A stretch of 64,000 bases of DNA, from the NCBI GenBank assembly GCA_951394405.1, contig OX596340.1, positions 1,922,001 through 1,986,000 of the forward strand, in the 5' to 3' direction. This document shows positions 31,476 through 46,466 of this stretch, in pieces. Within the stretch, counting starts at the first letter, position 1; each line of letters begins with the position of its first letter. Source of the DNA: Coprinellus micaceus (taxonomy: Eukaryota > Basidiomycota > Agaricomycetes > Agaricales > Psathyrellaceae). Made by a program: the position numbers and the translations under genes. The notes beneath the pieces were generated by a model, which made no database searches, was not told the DNA's origin, and worked only from the letters and a program-made list of their open reading frames with translations.

Positions 31476-33595
31476 CTACAAACGGGGCAGGTGGTGGTTC
31501 AGAGTCGTAGGCTGCCATTGCTTGGCCTTGATGTACTCCAACAGCGCCTCGTCGGAGAGGTTCCGGAACAGCATATTCTCGTCGACGTTCTAACACGACC
31601 TCGGTCAGCATCGTCGCTATAATTTGAACAAGTAGAGCAAGCGCTCACATCCTTCTGAGCGGCCCTGATCACCGCCAGCGCAATCTGACAACTCAAATCC
31701 CTAATCCTCACCAACCTGGGGTACACCAGGTCCGCCTTCCTCTCCTCGTCCGTCAAGCTTGACGCCAGCGCGATACTCGCCTGCTCGACCATCGAGTCTG
31801 TGATGTGCCTTGCCTTGGCGAGGATCGCGCCCAGGCCGATGCCGGGGAAGATGTACATGTTGTTGCCCTGTCCGGGCTCGTAGCGCTTGCCATTGGATTC
31901 AATGATCTTGTAGGGGGACCCAGACGCGAAGATCACGGAGCCGTTCGTCCTATGAGATTCAAGTGAGTGGGGGTGGGATGGGGAGGAAGGAAGCCTTACC
32001 ACTTGATAGCGTCTTCGTAGTCGACTTCGCACAGGGAGACGGGGTTGGAGAGGGGGAAGATGATGGGTCGGGTGTTGAGTGAGGACATCAGACGTACGAC
32101 CTTCTCGTCAAAGGCGTTCCGGACAGTGCTGAGGCCAAGGAGAGCGGTGGGCTTGACATAGTTGATGACGTCCTCGAGCTTGGTCAAGGCGGGGCCATCG
32201 TAGTCAGTACGGGCAAAGAACTTCTTGTGCTCTTGCAAGCCCTTGCGATCGGCGGTGATCAAACCCTTGGAGTCGACAGTCTATGCAGGTCATCAGCAAC
32301 CGAAGACATCATCACATTCAGCCAGAGTAACGCACCCAGATCCTGCTCTTCGCCTCTTCCACAGACAAGCCTTGAAGGGTAAAGAACGAAAGCAGCTGCT
32401 TCGCAACACCGATACCGGCAGACCCGGCTCCAAAGAATAGAATCCTCTGGTCCGTCACTGGAGTCCCGGCTGCAGCAGCGGACAATCGCGCGGCGTTGAA
32501 GAAGCCGGAGAGGACGACGGAACCTAATCCACGTGGAAAAGCAATGAAAGTCAGACCCTATCGAAACGCCTAAATTTCGCTAAAATGGTCGCCTAACCTG
32601 TGCCTTGGATCTATAACGGCCGTCCGTTAGCATTCATATGCACGGAGTTGAGGGAGGGAGAGGACTTACGTCGTCGTTGAATACTCTGTATTGATTTCTA
32701 AAAAGATCTAGGTATCTGAACGCGTTGTCCGTTGAGAAGTCTTCAAATTGGACGAGGAGCTGGGGGAAGACTTCTGTCATTGCTTCCATAAATTCATGCA
32801 TGAACTCGTCCATCTGCGATCGGGGATGTCAGAACACCCCAAGGAATGATACGAGCTACATTGATGACTGACCTCGGGGGTGTCCGGGCGCCTGCGACGG
32901 AGACCGAGATACAGGGGGTCATTGTGGAATTTTGTGGTATTCGTGCCGAGGTCGAGGCAAATAGGAAGAGTGGTCGCGGGCTTGATTCCAGCACCGGCAA
33001 CATATAGGTCACTGTTGGCCGTCAGGAAGAGAAGAGTCGGAAGACATATATAGACGTACAGTTTACCAATAGAGATTGGCAAGCCATTAGCACCGAGGTC
33101 GCCCAGACCCAGAATACGAGAGCCTGGAGAGTAGAGTGAGCGGCCGTCCGAAGGCTGACCGGAGTATGACAAAACGCACCGTCAGTAACGACCGCGATTC
33201 TCGCCGAGTGACCAGCATGCCACTGTCTCAGGACCTCTCGGATGTGGCCCTTGTTTTCGATGGTGACATAGAGACCCTCTGGACGACGCCAGATGTGAGA
33301 GTAGTTTGAGCAGGCGTCACCGACCTAGAACATGAGTCAGAACGTGCCGGGCGAGACGCTGCTCGAGCACGCGACTGACGGTGGGGGTATATAGGATGGG
33401 GACAATCTCGAGCATGTTGGCCAGCAAGATGTCGTAGAAGAGGTTGGGCTCGCGTTCCTTGAGGCCATTCAGGTAGATGTACTTTTCGAGCCCAGTCTCT
33501 TTGCTGCGCAACTGAGTGAGGACGCGGTGCCTGTGGTCAGTGTTGAAGAGGTAAGGGGGCAGACGGGCGATGCTGGAGCTAGGAGCGATGGACAT
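31476..33595 (-). CDS. MAE1: Malic enzyme (NAD(P)-dependent)
   Basis: Oxidatively decarboxylates malate to pyruvate. Start at 33595 ([17 protein letters not shown]). Segments: [28 protein letters not shown]; then [17 protein letters not shown] and [21 protein letters not shown] (about 33300-33100); [11 protein letters not shown], then [18 protein letters not shown] (nucleotide-binding loop, about 32450-32400); [53 protein letters not shown] (about 31870). The last exon reads [20 protein letters not shown] and stops with TAG at 31478-31476. At least eight short introns. Whether NAD or NADP is used, and whether the protein enters mitochondria, cannot be decided from sequence alone. It converges on SET-TAD3, 183 bp away. 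Confidence 0.93.
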
Positions 33596-33813
33596 GACGG
33601 GCAGAGGGAGGGGGTGAGAGGGACAGAAAACTGGGGTGAGTCAGGGACTTGGAGGCGGTTATATATTCGTCTGGCAGGCAATTATGGGTGAATTATGCAA
33701 GACGGAAATGTTACACGTGAATAGGCCCGGATATTGGATAGCTAACCTCTCCTCGACCAGGCGGACTTGCCTGTTTGGGCGGCGGCGTTCCGCCAGATTC
33801 ATGCCATTCCGCT

Positions 33814-34407
33814 CTACCACAACTCTCGGCGTTTGGCCCGAACAGCCTTGACCAGCGTGTGCCGTTCGCTCCAGCGCTCCCGATGCTTCTCGTGCTCTGT
33901 ATCACGCTTCTTCCACACCGCAGTTTGCTGCGATGTCCGAAGGCGCGTGTTCTGCGTCACATACAGCCTTGTGCATCCAAACATCGCCGCCAGCTTCGAC
34001 AGCGAGTACGTCTCGGGGTCGCTCGACCGCAGCTCCTGCATCTTCTGAATGTCCTCCTCGGTAAGTTGCTTCAGCTCCTTTGGCTGTGACGCCTTTTGGT
34101 CGGTGGGGAGGAGAGGGGGGAGCCTGGCTCCGGATGATGATGACCGCGCTGGCCGCTTCTGCAGCAGGGGAGATGCGGGGAGGTCGGTGGTTGATTCGGG
34201 GGCTGCTGAGGATGGTGGCGGCCGGTGCACAAAGGTGAGGCCCTCGTCTTCGAGCTTCGTCACCGTGGCATTGGGGCTGCTCAATAGCGCGTCGCGGTGC
34301 TTCAACGGCGGTCTCTCTGAGGTTCCTGGTCGTGGTCTGGGGTATTTTGGGGCGTACGCGCGCACGAAGGCTGGTCTGGGCGCAACCTTGCGTGCGAGAG
34401 AGAACAT
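33814..34407 (-). CDS. MRPL20: Mitochondrial ribosomal protein MRPL20 (mL58 type)
   Basis: Single-exon, 197 residues from the first ATG at 34407 (MFSLARKVAPRPAFVRAYAPKY), a basic start fitting a mitochondrial presequence. The frame is open further upstream only with GTG. The signature of the fungal MRP-L20 family is present: PRPRPGTSERPPLKHRDALL, then LEDEGLTFVHRPPPS, a variable Ser/Pro linker, and LTEEDIQKMQELR with YSLSKLAAMFGCTRLYV. The C-terminus is Arg/Lys-rich, as expected for an rRNA-binding subunit of the large mitoribosomal subunit. It is the last minus-strand gene before a 2.5-kb gap. The family match rests on remembered motifs. Confidence 0.82.
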   Translation of the reverse strand: MFSLARKVAPRPAFVRAYAPKYPRPRPGTSERPPLKHRDALLSSPNATVTKLEDEGLTFVHRPPPSSAAPESTTDLPASPLLQKRPARSSSSGARLPPLLPTDQKASQPKELKQLTEEDIQKMQELRSSDPETYSLSKLAAMFGCTRLYVTQNTRLRTSQQTAVWKKRDTEHEKHRERWSERHTLVKAVRAKRRELW

Positions 34408-36934
34408 GGCGAATGGCAACCCGACACCGACCGCGTCCACCACAAATTCTCAGCTGGCATTCCCACGCCCGCACCTGCCCGTTTGGGAATCCCGCCTGAC
34501 GCGCCCACAACAAGCGCCCACTCCAGCTTACGGCCTTCCAGAAAATAATTAACTCTGGAAAATAACTCTCGTTTCTCCCCACATCTATGGCAGGGCCTAA
34601 CGGACATAACTAGCACATACCTGGGGCAGAAAGCCCCACGTGAAGGGGTCTATTACCCGAACGAAGCTCGAAAACCTCGTTCGATCTGGCGACGAGTTGG
34701 CGAAGATGTCCCCGGAATGATTTATCTTGTCGGCAGGGCCCCGCTCTGGGGTGCAATGGCGCAAAGAGACCAATCATCACCGGCAACATACCCCACAAAA
34801 ACCTTGTTTTACACGAAATTTCGGATCTTGGCCATGTGCCTCCGCCCTCCGTGTAACCCCCCTCCGCTCGTTGGCTGCTCTAGAACGCCGCTGGGGAACT
34901 GCAGCAGCCAATTAGCAAGCCATTCTCGTAATTTGCCAGGGATAGCCAGGGGTCGAAGCAAGATTCGTGTGGGGTCCGTGGAATGGCGTCGTATATGCGA
35001 TGCACTTAGGGGCTAGAACGGGACCCGCGGTGGGAGAAGGTGCCTCAAAACACACCTACACCCACTTCAGGTCCTATTCGAGGTGACGTACGCCCCAAAC
35101 TATAGATATTGGATGGAACGGCCGTACGCTGTCTACTTATCTCTGAAGACCGCTCGCGTGACCTGCCAGTGGACCCATAGCGACCCACTACTCTTCCCCG
35201 TTGCTTTGACTCCATGTGCTAGCCCCTAATGGAGCCTGCTCCCAGGTTCCTAGCGCTCGACAAGCAAATGGTGGCGAACGCCCCACATATCTTGGTCTTC
35301 ATATCCGACTCGCCTAATCGCCGTTACCCCACCCCCGCATCCGAATCCAGGGACTCATTGCCCGGAAAGGTAGCGAGGCATAGGCGAGTCGTCGACGTCC
35401 CTGACCAATCGTAGCGAGTTCGAATTGTCGGTGAGATGCTACCATGGAAGGGAACAACACAAATCGAGCAACCGTGGTCCCATACACGAGGCCCTCCCGA
35501 CCAGGGACAATGACATTCTCCATCCGAGTGCCGGTTCCTGACCTCCTCCACAAAACCTCCCGTCTTGCGGGAGGCGGTCGTTGAAAGGCTACCGGATTTC
35601 TGGACTTCTTGGCTGGGTGCGTGGATCGTGCTAAGCGCCGTTTGTCCTTTACCGCCGACGAAGCTCCAGGGCGGCTGTCGCACACCTAGGGCTCACGCAG
35701 AGACCCTGATTAACGCGCCTTGGGCGTCTATGAAGAACGGCCCCCCTGATCGGACAGGGAGTGGAATACGCTATTGGATGTCGGCGACTTAGGGTGACTC
35801 ACGACTCAACACCACCATCTCGCCAGAACCTTTTCTCCTAAAGGTTTGTCCATTGAGAGAGGTTTCCATCCATCTACCCCTCCACGCTTGCCTCTCCCAA
35901 CGGTAGGGTCTTTCAAGTATAAAAATCCAGGCGACAAAGAGTGAGAGGAGAGCAAGAGGGGGTATATTATAGATAAAAACACAATGGCGAAGGCACAGAA
36001 TACACGACGTCTGAACCGACAGAGAGGAGAGTGAATTGGAGGTGGACGTCTTAAACGAGGGGGGAAAAGGATGACTGAGTGTGAGGGGGAAGATAGGGAC
36101 AGAGAGAGAGAGAGAGAGAAAGGGATGGATGCAGGGGCGTGATGGAGCCAGGACGACGGTACATAACGGAGGAGGGAGTGCAAGGAGTAATGCTACATCG
36201 TTAAATACACAGCGGCGCACGGGACGTCAGCAAGAAATTGCGTTTGGCAGGGGGTGGAACGGAAATGGGGACGATGAATGGGCCGCGGCGAGGCCTGGAC
36301 AAACAGGAAAGGATGTGCGGGTGGCATGAAAGATCGAAAGGGGATGAGTGAGGTACAGGAACGAGACCGCCTTCAGGAAAACGCCAAACGAAGGGACGAC
36401 ATAAGAAGCTGAAGAATGAAGGGGAGAGGCCGGGGGAGATGTCATAACAGGCATAATGAATGAACTGAAAGAGATCCTGGAACTCCAAATAACTTGACAT
36501 AATTAGTACTCAATGTCGTGCCGTACTCACGCGGGGAGGGGTGAGGGGACGTAAGAGCGAACCAAGAACAAGGCAGAGGTGTTCGCGAGAGAGGGGTGGG
36601 AGGGGGCATCAAATGAATCGATAAGCAGGTGAAAAAGGTGAGGCTTGTAAAGCCAAGAGTCCGTCCATACCGAGAACAAAAGACAGGCACGTCGAAAGGA
36701 AAGTGATGCCGAAAGGAACGTCGTCCAAGATGTCTGACATACATACGCAGCGTAAAAGAGGGGGCGCCGATGAGCGAGTGAATACAGAATAGAATACCTG
36801 GAAGGATAGAGTCAGTCAACGGGAACGTACGGCAGTCGAATAAAGAACAATTGGGATGCGTACGTGAAAATAGATATTCGACAAGACAGTAGCGTTGGAA
36901 AGCGACAGTGGAACCCGGTCTAGGGAGCAAAGAA
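34408..36934. other. Long intergenic stretch, 2.5 kb
   Basis: Between the MRPL20 start and the stop of the next minus-strand gene. All frames are short and lack recognisable domains. It contains an (AG)n tract at 36101-36119. The right half (35800-36930) is purine-rich on the plus strand and could include a long 3' UTR of the 36935-39117 gene. A non-coding transcript cannot be ruled out from sequence. Confidence 0.4.
36101..36119. repeat. (AG)n microsatellite
   Basis: Nine and a half AG units in a row, followed by further purine-rich sequence. Simple repeat; no function suggested. Confidence 0.85.
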
Positions 36935-39117
36935 TCAAGAATCTTCCATCCTCTGATCGATGGAATTCCTGCGACTGCCTGGTCGCCGCGACGGCATCGA
37001 ACCCTCCCCATGTTCTCGGTCGCGGTCGCGGTCCTGCGACCCTCCATGGGAGGCCTGTCTCGAAAGTGGGGGTCGCTCCGAGTACCCTCCTCCTCTCGGC
37101 ACCTTGCCCGGGGGAGGTGGCGGCGGCGGAAGTGAATGATGTGTCGGCGGGCTTTCCCTGTACATTTGTGGCGGGGATTGCATGTTATGCGAAATGCGCG
37201 AATGCGATGTAGGTGGGAGCGGTGGGGGATCGTGGTGTGCTCGGGGAGTCTCCAAACGTAAGGCGGAAGCTGTAGCCCTTCGAGAGTCGTATGGAACCGA
37301 AGAGTCGCGTTCAGATTCATGCTGCATGCCACGTCCATCTCGTTCTTGCCCGCGCGGAGATGACACCCTTCCTGACAAGTCAGACCGTAATCTTGAATGA
37401 TCAGAAGAGGTTGGCGGGAAGGTGTAGGAATCTGGGGCGAGATGCGACGAGGAATACCCGTTTTGTAGAGACTTGGCGTGATAGAGTGGACCAACGTCGA
37501 CGCCCCCTCGGTGACCTGGCTGAGCATCTCGAAGGGCGTCCTCGAGTTCGAGAACGCGACGGCGCAATCCCGACATCTCCGTATGTACGGAAGCGAGCCT
37601 GCGTTCCACAATGCTCTCGACGGTTTCCTGGATCCTTTCCTGTTGCTGCGAGAGGTTTTGGAAGAGGGTATTTGATCGTTGGAGTTGCTCGCCAAGCCAT
37701 GTCTTGAGTTGCTTCGCATCGTTCAGAGAGTCGTAGAACATAGCATACGGAGCAAGGAACGCGGCTTTGTCGCCGCTGGAGTGCTCCGTCTGGTGGAACG
37801 CGGGGGTAGGCGGAACTAGTGTTGACGCAATAGGTATGGATGGGAGAGGTGAACGAGGACCACCGTCGCCCACATGGATCGTCGGTGCGCTTGGGTTCAT
37901 GCGTTGGGTGAGGCGCGTAGGTGTTGGTGGGACGTTGCCTGCCGGTCGCTTTGCGGTGGAAGTATCGCCACGACCCATGACATTGGGCAAGCTGGGCAAT
38001 GCCACCCCCCCCGAGTAGAAGGTACTTTGTGTGGGTGGAGCACTCTGAATGCTCAGCTGGAAATGCTCGGGGCTCCTCTGCTCCCTCGGGTTGATTACGA
38101 TATCGGCTGGCTTCCGCTTGCCCATCTGTGCTGCCCTTCGTCGTGCAAAGCTAATCGGGGGAGGTGGGAGCGTCTGGGCGGACTGATGTGGGAGTTGAAT
38201 CGTTTGCTGCTGGGCATGAAAGGTGGAGGCACTTGGACTGGGTGCCCGGTTTAGACTAGATGTCGACGTTGTGACCCGTCGAGTGCTCGCTCCTCCGTTG
38301 GGGCTACGACGGGTACCCCGAAGTGGCCCGGGCTGTCCTTTCGCACTAGATGCGCTTTCGGTAGATGAGGGTGGAGGGCCGGAATTTGGAGGCGCAGGCG
38401 CAGCGAGACTTCCCCGCCGCTGCTCGATGAGTGCCTTTTGCTTCTGCTTCACAGAGATCATGGACTTGACCTGCTCGATCTCTTTGGGATTATCGCGAGG
38501 AAGTGTAAAACCCATCACCACTGGGGAGATAGGAGTGGAGTTGGCCTCGGCGGGTGGAACGCGTACGTCTATGTTGAGTGCGTGGGGCGCGCCGGTGACC
38601 GTCATCCTGCGCCGCTTCATGGGCGAGGGCATTGTGCTCGATGGCGTTGGGGCCCCCAGGTTGTCCGGGTTCTGCTGGAGGCGTTCCGAGGCCTGGTCCT
38701 GTGGCACGGGCGACGCATCCACCATATCCTGATCGTTTTCCTCCTTGACCCGAACTGCACTGGGAGAGTCGCGGCTATGAGGCAGATGCATCAACGGAAG
38801 GGGTCGAGGAGAGCGAGGAGAACGGAAAGGCTAAAATAAAGTACGTACTCTTGGTCTGGAGAGGCGTCTTCGCGCGAGCCCGAAATAATATCGGTGTGGG
38901 GACGCTTCCTTCCCGCCGTGCGCGCCACATCGTCGTCGCTGCTGGGGCGAGACAGCGAGCGGCCTTGGTGGTCCATGGGTGGGTGGTGGGCGTGGATGGG
39001 CGGGAGGGCGTTGTTTCCTGGCCCAATATTGCTGAGAGAACGGTCGCTAAAGGCCTGTGCGAAGGATGGCAACGACTGGCTTGGGTGCGTCGTCATGCTG
39101 GCATGGTTGACTGACAT
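36935..39117 (-). CDS. Disordered nuclear-type protein, unknown function
   Basis: I do not recognise a named family. Start chosen at the ATG at 39117 (MSVNHASMTTHPSQSLPSF); the frame is open to 39201 but only from a TTG. The first exon reads AGRKRPHTDIIS, then one intron (donor gtacgtactt, acceptor cctcatag, about 38785-38848) joins it in frame to RDSPSAVRVKEEN. The protein is rich in Pro, Ser and Gln, with a nuclear-localisation-like PMKRRRMTVTG and GKRKPADIVINPREQ. A single structured part is likely: AFLAPYAMFYDSLNDAKQLKTWLGEQLQRSN followed by a long coiled coil (about 37770-37530). The C-terminus is Arg/Ser/Pro-rich and His-rich. This looks like a transcription regulator or RNA-associated protein, but that is inference. 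The exon structure is simple and the frame is open throughout. Confidence 0.6.
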
Positions 39118-39406
39118 GGCGACGAGGGCAGGTGACAGTGATGGGGTCGTCGTCGCTGGGGTCGTCGTCAAGAACGCTGGGGGGCTCGAGGACGCCTGCA
39201 ACGGTCTCGAAGGAGGCGTGATGGTTGTCGTTGACGATGAGCAAGAGAGCGGACGTTGGGAAGAATGCCAACTGGGGAGTTATGTAAATTAAAAAGTCAC
39301 AGGCACCCCCGGGTCCATCACAGCATCAATCTGCCCCTGTCCGAGGTCTGTGTATTCCCAAGATTGACCCCTACTACATACGGAATACGAATCAATGCAA
39401 ATCCAT

Positions 39407-40921
39407 CTATGTTTCACCCCTCTTCTTCTTTCGTCGCGCAGTGAGCACAGTCACAGCGGGCGTTGGCGCCGAGGGCTTCGCAGTCTCCGAGATCGGTTGG
39501 GCCACCCCAATGCTGCCGTATATGTACGAGTGATATGTGTCCAGAGATGCAACCGGCTCAGGGAACGCGTTGGGCGATATGTCCGGGAGTGCCGTCCTGT
39601 TTCGCGGAGGCGTGCTGGGGGGGGCGAGGCTCGTCTCCTTCTCCTTCTCCCTCACAACGTCCACAACTGGCTGGCTCGGCGCAGCTGCAATGCCCTCGCA
39701 GAGCCCTTTAATTGCACTCTCGACAGTCTCCGTCGACCGTATTGATTTATCCCGGGTAGAGAATTCGACCCCCGTCAGAAGTAGGGTCATGACGCGTTTG
39801 AGCAGTTGGGGGCCCACCTGGCCTGCTCGTGGAGCCAGAGGTGACGCCGTCGCCCGAGTGGTGGATGCCGTGGAGAAGACGACGGTAAAGAACCCCGTCA
39901 CAGCACCGGAAACACATTCCTGTCGAAAAGACATGCGTTCCCAAAATTCATCGGCGGACACTTTCTTCAACTCTCCCATCGGCTTTTCATCCTTGCTGCT
40001 TCGCGTTGATTTGTCGGCGTCAGCGTGTCTGCTTGAGGTGCTCGAAGCATCGCTCAGAAGGTCCCGTTTCGGACGCTTCTTGCTCGGGGATGCCATTATG
40101 CCCTCCGTCGTTGTAACAATTAACGCGATCTCGTCAATGAAACGCGACTTGGGGTCGTCATCGAACCATGGAATGTACGTCCCGAGGTTCGCCTCGTTTT
40201 CTTCCTGGGGACAAGGTGACTGAATGCCGGGTTTCGAGTAGGGATGTCCATATGTCCAGGGGATCGGGTTGGTTAGTGGTGCGGCGGAGGAGGACGCGAT
40301 CCTCAATATATCTTCTGCCTCAGGCTGGATGTATCCCGGGAGGATGTAAAATGCTTTTGGTGCCTGGATGCTGTTGGACGCCTTTGCGTGCACGTCCCGT
40401 CCTACTTGCGTCAGGACGCGTTTCCACCACGAACAGAGTTTCGCGTCGGTAAGTGGCCGCTTCCCAGAAAACTCTGCAGAGTTTGGGAAAAGATATTGTC
40501 CCTGCGCCCTGGCGAATAGCTGGATCCAGAGATGCTCTGCTTCGAGTGGCCGTGTGGCAGGATCCGCGTAAAAGGAGAGCAGGGCACGCAACAGGGCGGC
40601 CGTCGGTGACCTGCCCTTGCCCTGACCCGTCGAGTCAACCTTGGACACGTAAAATACTGCGCTTGAGGTCGCTGGTATGTGGTACACATTTGCTGCGATC
40701 GCGGTCACCAAAACACGCGGCGCGTCCGGATTGTCTTGCTCTGAGCATAGGACGAGGATGTCAGACATGTATGCCTTTGGTCGAGGGCTGGCATATGGGT
40801 AGAGAGATGTGGTCTTCTTGGGCGCTGAGAGGAGGACATGGAGGTGGAAATGGCGGACACCGTTGAGAGTGGAGAGGGCTGTGAGGAGGGCGTCGCGAAG
40901 GTTGATCGAGGCAGTCGACAT
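39407..40921 (-). CDS. RTT109: Histone acetyltransferase RTT109
   Basis: Fungal-specific acetyltransferase, structurally like p300, that acetylates histone H3 on Lys56 and N-terminal lysines of new H3 with Asf1 or Vps75, for replication and genome stability. Single exon, 504 residues, start at 40921 (MSTASINLRDALLTAL). Family segments: LYPYASPRPKAYMSDILVLCSE; VFYVSKVDSTGQG; LLRALLSFYADPATRP; AEHLWIQLFARAQGQYLFPNS; LTDAKLCSWWKRVL; and the C-terminal-domain motif YIPWFDDDPKSRFIDEI. SADEFWERMSFRQECVSGAVTGFF follows after a charged loop. The tail is basic (RRKKKRGET). It lies 205-290 bp downstream of the preceding gene on the same strand. Confidence 0.88.
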   Translation of the reverse strand: MSTASINLRDALLTALSTLNGVRHFHLHVLLSAPKKTTSLYPYASPRPKAYMSDILVLCSEQDNPDAPRVLVTAIAANVYHIPATSSAVFYVSKVDSTGQGKGRSPTAALLRALLSFYADPATRPLEAEHLWIQLFARAQGQYLFPNSAEFSGKRPLTDAKLCSWWKRVLTQVGRDVHAKASNSIQAPKAFYILPGYIQPEAEDILRIASSSAAPLTNPIPWTYGHPYSKPGIQSPCPQEENEANLGTYIPWFDDDPKSRFIDEIALIVTTTEGIMASPSKKRPKRDLLSDASSTSSRHADADKSTRSSKDEKPMGELKKVSADEFWERMSFRQECVSGAVTGFFTVVFSTASTTRATASPLAPRAGQVGPQLLKRVMTLLLTGVEFSTRDKSIRSTETVESAIKGLCEGIAAAPSQPVVDVVREKEKETSLAPPSTPPRNRTALPDISPNAFPEPVASLDTYHSYIYGSIGVAQPISETAKPSAPTPAVTVLTARRKKKRGET

Positions 40922-42421
40922 CTGAGTGGATCGTGGGAACTATGGCTAGCCGTCGTCCTCAACGTTCAGCAGGGCTCTTTCAACAACGTGGTGGACGATG
41001 ACCACGACGAGCACGGACCTCTCTGGCATCCTAGACTAAATTGGGAGGCCACACAACCTTATTTCTCTCTCACGCTGCAGACCGCCGGCCCATTACGACA
41101 CGCGCCACCATCGTTGACCTCGACGTGCAAGAGCGTGCAAGACACAAGGCCCACAGCGAGGACCAACATTCAAGACTGCGATCTTGCGACTAGACTCAGC
41201 TCGACTCACATCGACGCGCCCTGAGCGATGGATCTGGGACTGCACCGCTGCGCCGGCTAATGTCTCGAAACAGCATTAGGCAATTGTACGTTTCCTCGAT
41301 TTGCACGGCGTTTGAGGGCTTCTCCTGGTTCTGATTCATGAGCTGCATCGACCACTACTCGGATTGGACATCCGCATTGGCAAGCATCTTGGAAATTCGG
41401 CATACTTGGTCCACTTTCTGCTCTGCGAGAACAAGAGAGTCTACTAGAATGCCCCCTCTCATCACAGATCGCCCCCCCCAATATCTGATACCTACCTTCC
41501 TCTTGTGTTCGTCAATCAAGTCTCGCCAAGACCCATACCGTCGCTACCCACCGCTCGAGTACCTACTATGGAGTGCTGCGACACGATCAAACTAGCAAAG
41601 CTTCCTCCTGCCCTCTGCCGACTTCGCCATGCTCACAATCGCGTGCGTTTCATCTCCTGGAATCTGATCACTCTTAATGCCTTTCTGATCTGACCCATAT
41701 AAGCGCAGAATTTCCTAGAACGACTCAAAGAAGACGCTGGTAATAGGTACTATTGTGTTTCGTTGGAAATGGCGAGAATGTCGCCTTCCTTCTTTGGGCC
41801 GTGTGTACTCCTTCATCCACTCGTCATCAAAGCACAGGTGGAGGTATAGCGCCAAATCAAGCGCCGCACCCATCCACCTACTTACGGTCCGCGTCCGACG
41901 GGTCGATCCTCGGTGTCCTCACAGCCATAGCTAGATGGCTTGTCCCGGTTGCCGTGCTTTCATGTTCTGGGTAATGGGTTCTGCCTTCTGCATGTGGTTA
42001 CTCCTCTCCGCGGTTATTCCTCAACTTCTTGCCCGCAGGTCGCAGCCGCTCAGGTACTTCATTGTAGGAGAGTTCCATGCAGAGTGCTCCACAACCACCT
42101 ATCATGGCAAGGATCACGCTTCCTTTGGAAAATCACTGTGGAGCTATCTAAACGGCTCTCGCTCGTTCTCATGCCTTGGCGCTTCGCTCGGGAGGCACAG
42201 GAAAAGAAGGGCAGAAGAAGCCCGCATTTCATTATATTCGCTCTATGCCGGTGGATGGAAGAAGAGACATGCCGGAACGATGACAGACAAATGTACAGAA
42301 AGGGCAAAATGGAGCGCAGAGGTTACAACAACAGGTTGTAGAGTGGGCATGAAGAATGCGTCGAAGCGTCGAGTCTGGGTTTTGAATGGCGGTAAGAAGG
42401 CAGGGTTGTGGAGCCCCTAGG
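40922..42421. other. Intergenic, 1.5 kb, no gene seen
   Basis: Between the RTT109 start and the CUL1 stop, both on the minus strand. The longest frames (for example 41935-42420 plus) show no domain and no family resemblance. It is unusually long for this compact region and may hold an unrecognised RNA or a decayed gene. Confidence 0.4.
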
Positions 42422-45234
<2,813 letters not shown>

Positions 45235-45445
45235 GGTTTGGTGGTGGTGGTTCAAAGGTAACAAAGGTTAGTCCAAGCGCGGGGTGATCGCGCGACTGGT
45301 GAGCAGCGGAACTAATTACAATAATCGCGACGGAATCGGCAGTAATCAAACTCTCGCTTGGCCTCGCGACAAGGGACAAAAGTCTATTATGAAGGCACAG
45401 ACCAATGCTACGGCGTACATATATGCATTACGATAGTGGGTTACT

Positions 45446-46466
45446 CTACAACTTGACACCCTTATGGATGGAGGCAATACCGCCCCAGAGATCTGTCCAG
45501 GCGCCACCATCTTCGTGCTTTCCGGTCGTGAACCCGGCGTCTCGAATCATCTGGGCGAATTCTGGCTGAGGAGGGAACTTGCGAATGGATTCGACGAGGT
45601 ATTGGTACGAGTCCCGGTCTCCAGCGAGCACAGTGCCCATAATGGGGATGACGGAGAAGGAGTATTGGTCGTAGACACTAGTACGAGTCATTAGCGCGGA
45701 CGGTCACTGGTGAAAGGAATGGCGACATACTTTCTAAAGAGCGGGTTGGTGACTTGGCTAAACTCCAAGCAAGCGAATACTCCTCCGGGTTTGAGTATCC
45801 GGTGTGCTTCCTTCAGGACTTCAGGTATGGATGTGGTATTGCGGATACAGAAAGCGATGGTGTATAGGTCGTAGGAGTTGTCAGGGAACGCCTTCATCTC
45901 CTGCGCGTTGGCCTCATGGAATGCAACTTGGGGTGCTAAAGCGAAGGTCAGGTCAGTCTTCACTCCTCAAGCTCATAACACGCACTGTTATGGTACATAG
46001 TCTTCTTGAACCGCCTGAACCCCTCCTTCAACATCTCCGCATTGATATCCGCAATATCCACCGTCGTCTCCCTATCCGCATAGTTCTCCCTCGCATGGTC
46101 AAGAATCCGGAGCGCAATGTCACCCGTTCCTCCACCAACGTCAATACACTTGATAGGTCCCTTCCTCCCCGGTCTCAACCCTCCCACAAACGTATCCTTC
46201 CACAGCCGGTGCACACCGAACGACGTAGCATCATTCATAAGATCATAGTTGGAAGCGACCGAAGTGAAGACATTCTTCACCAACCCCTCCTTCTCCTCCT
46301 CCGGAATTGTCCTGAAGCCGAATGACGTTGTCCGCGGCTCGGTGTTGGGTGAGGAGTTGGGCGCCGACGTCGAGGCGCGTGCGATGGATGCACGCGTAAT
46401 GGGGGTCGCTGAACGCGAGAAGCGGGAGCAGAGACGCAGCGTCTGCTTGGTGGAGGAGGACAACAT
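45446..46466 (-). CDS. COQ5: Ubiquinone biosynthesis C-methyltransferase COQ5
   Basis: S-adenosylmethionine-dependent C-methyltransferase of the CoQ pathway (UbiE/COQ5 family), on the matrix side of the mitochondrial inner membrane. Start at 46466 ([19 protein letters not shown]), a basic Ser-rich presequence. Motifs: [25 protein letters not shown]-binding [72 protein letters not shown]. Introns lie after TMYHN (about 45985-45940), near 45730-45690 and after the exon that ends near FRKYV. The C-terminus is [12 protein letters not shown], normal for the family. It is divergent from FCF2 with only 118 bp between the two ATGs. Confidence 0.95.

Noticed and set aside
36442..37719. 425-codon minus-strand ORF overlapping the 36935-39117 gene
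   Set aside because: It is in another frame of the same strand over a gene with a better start and intron structure, and has a composition typical of a shadow.
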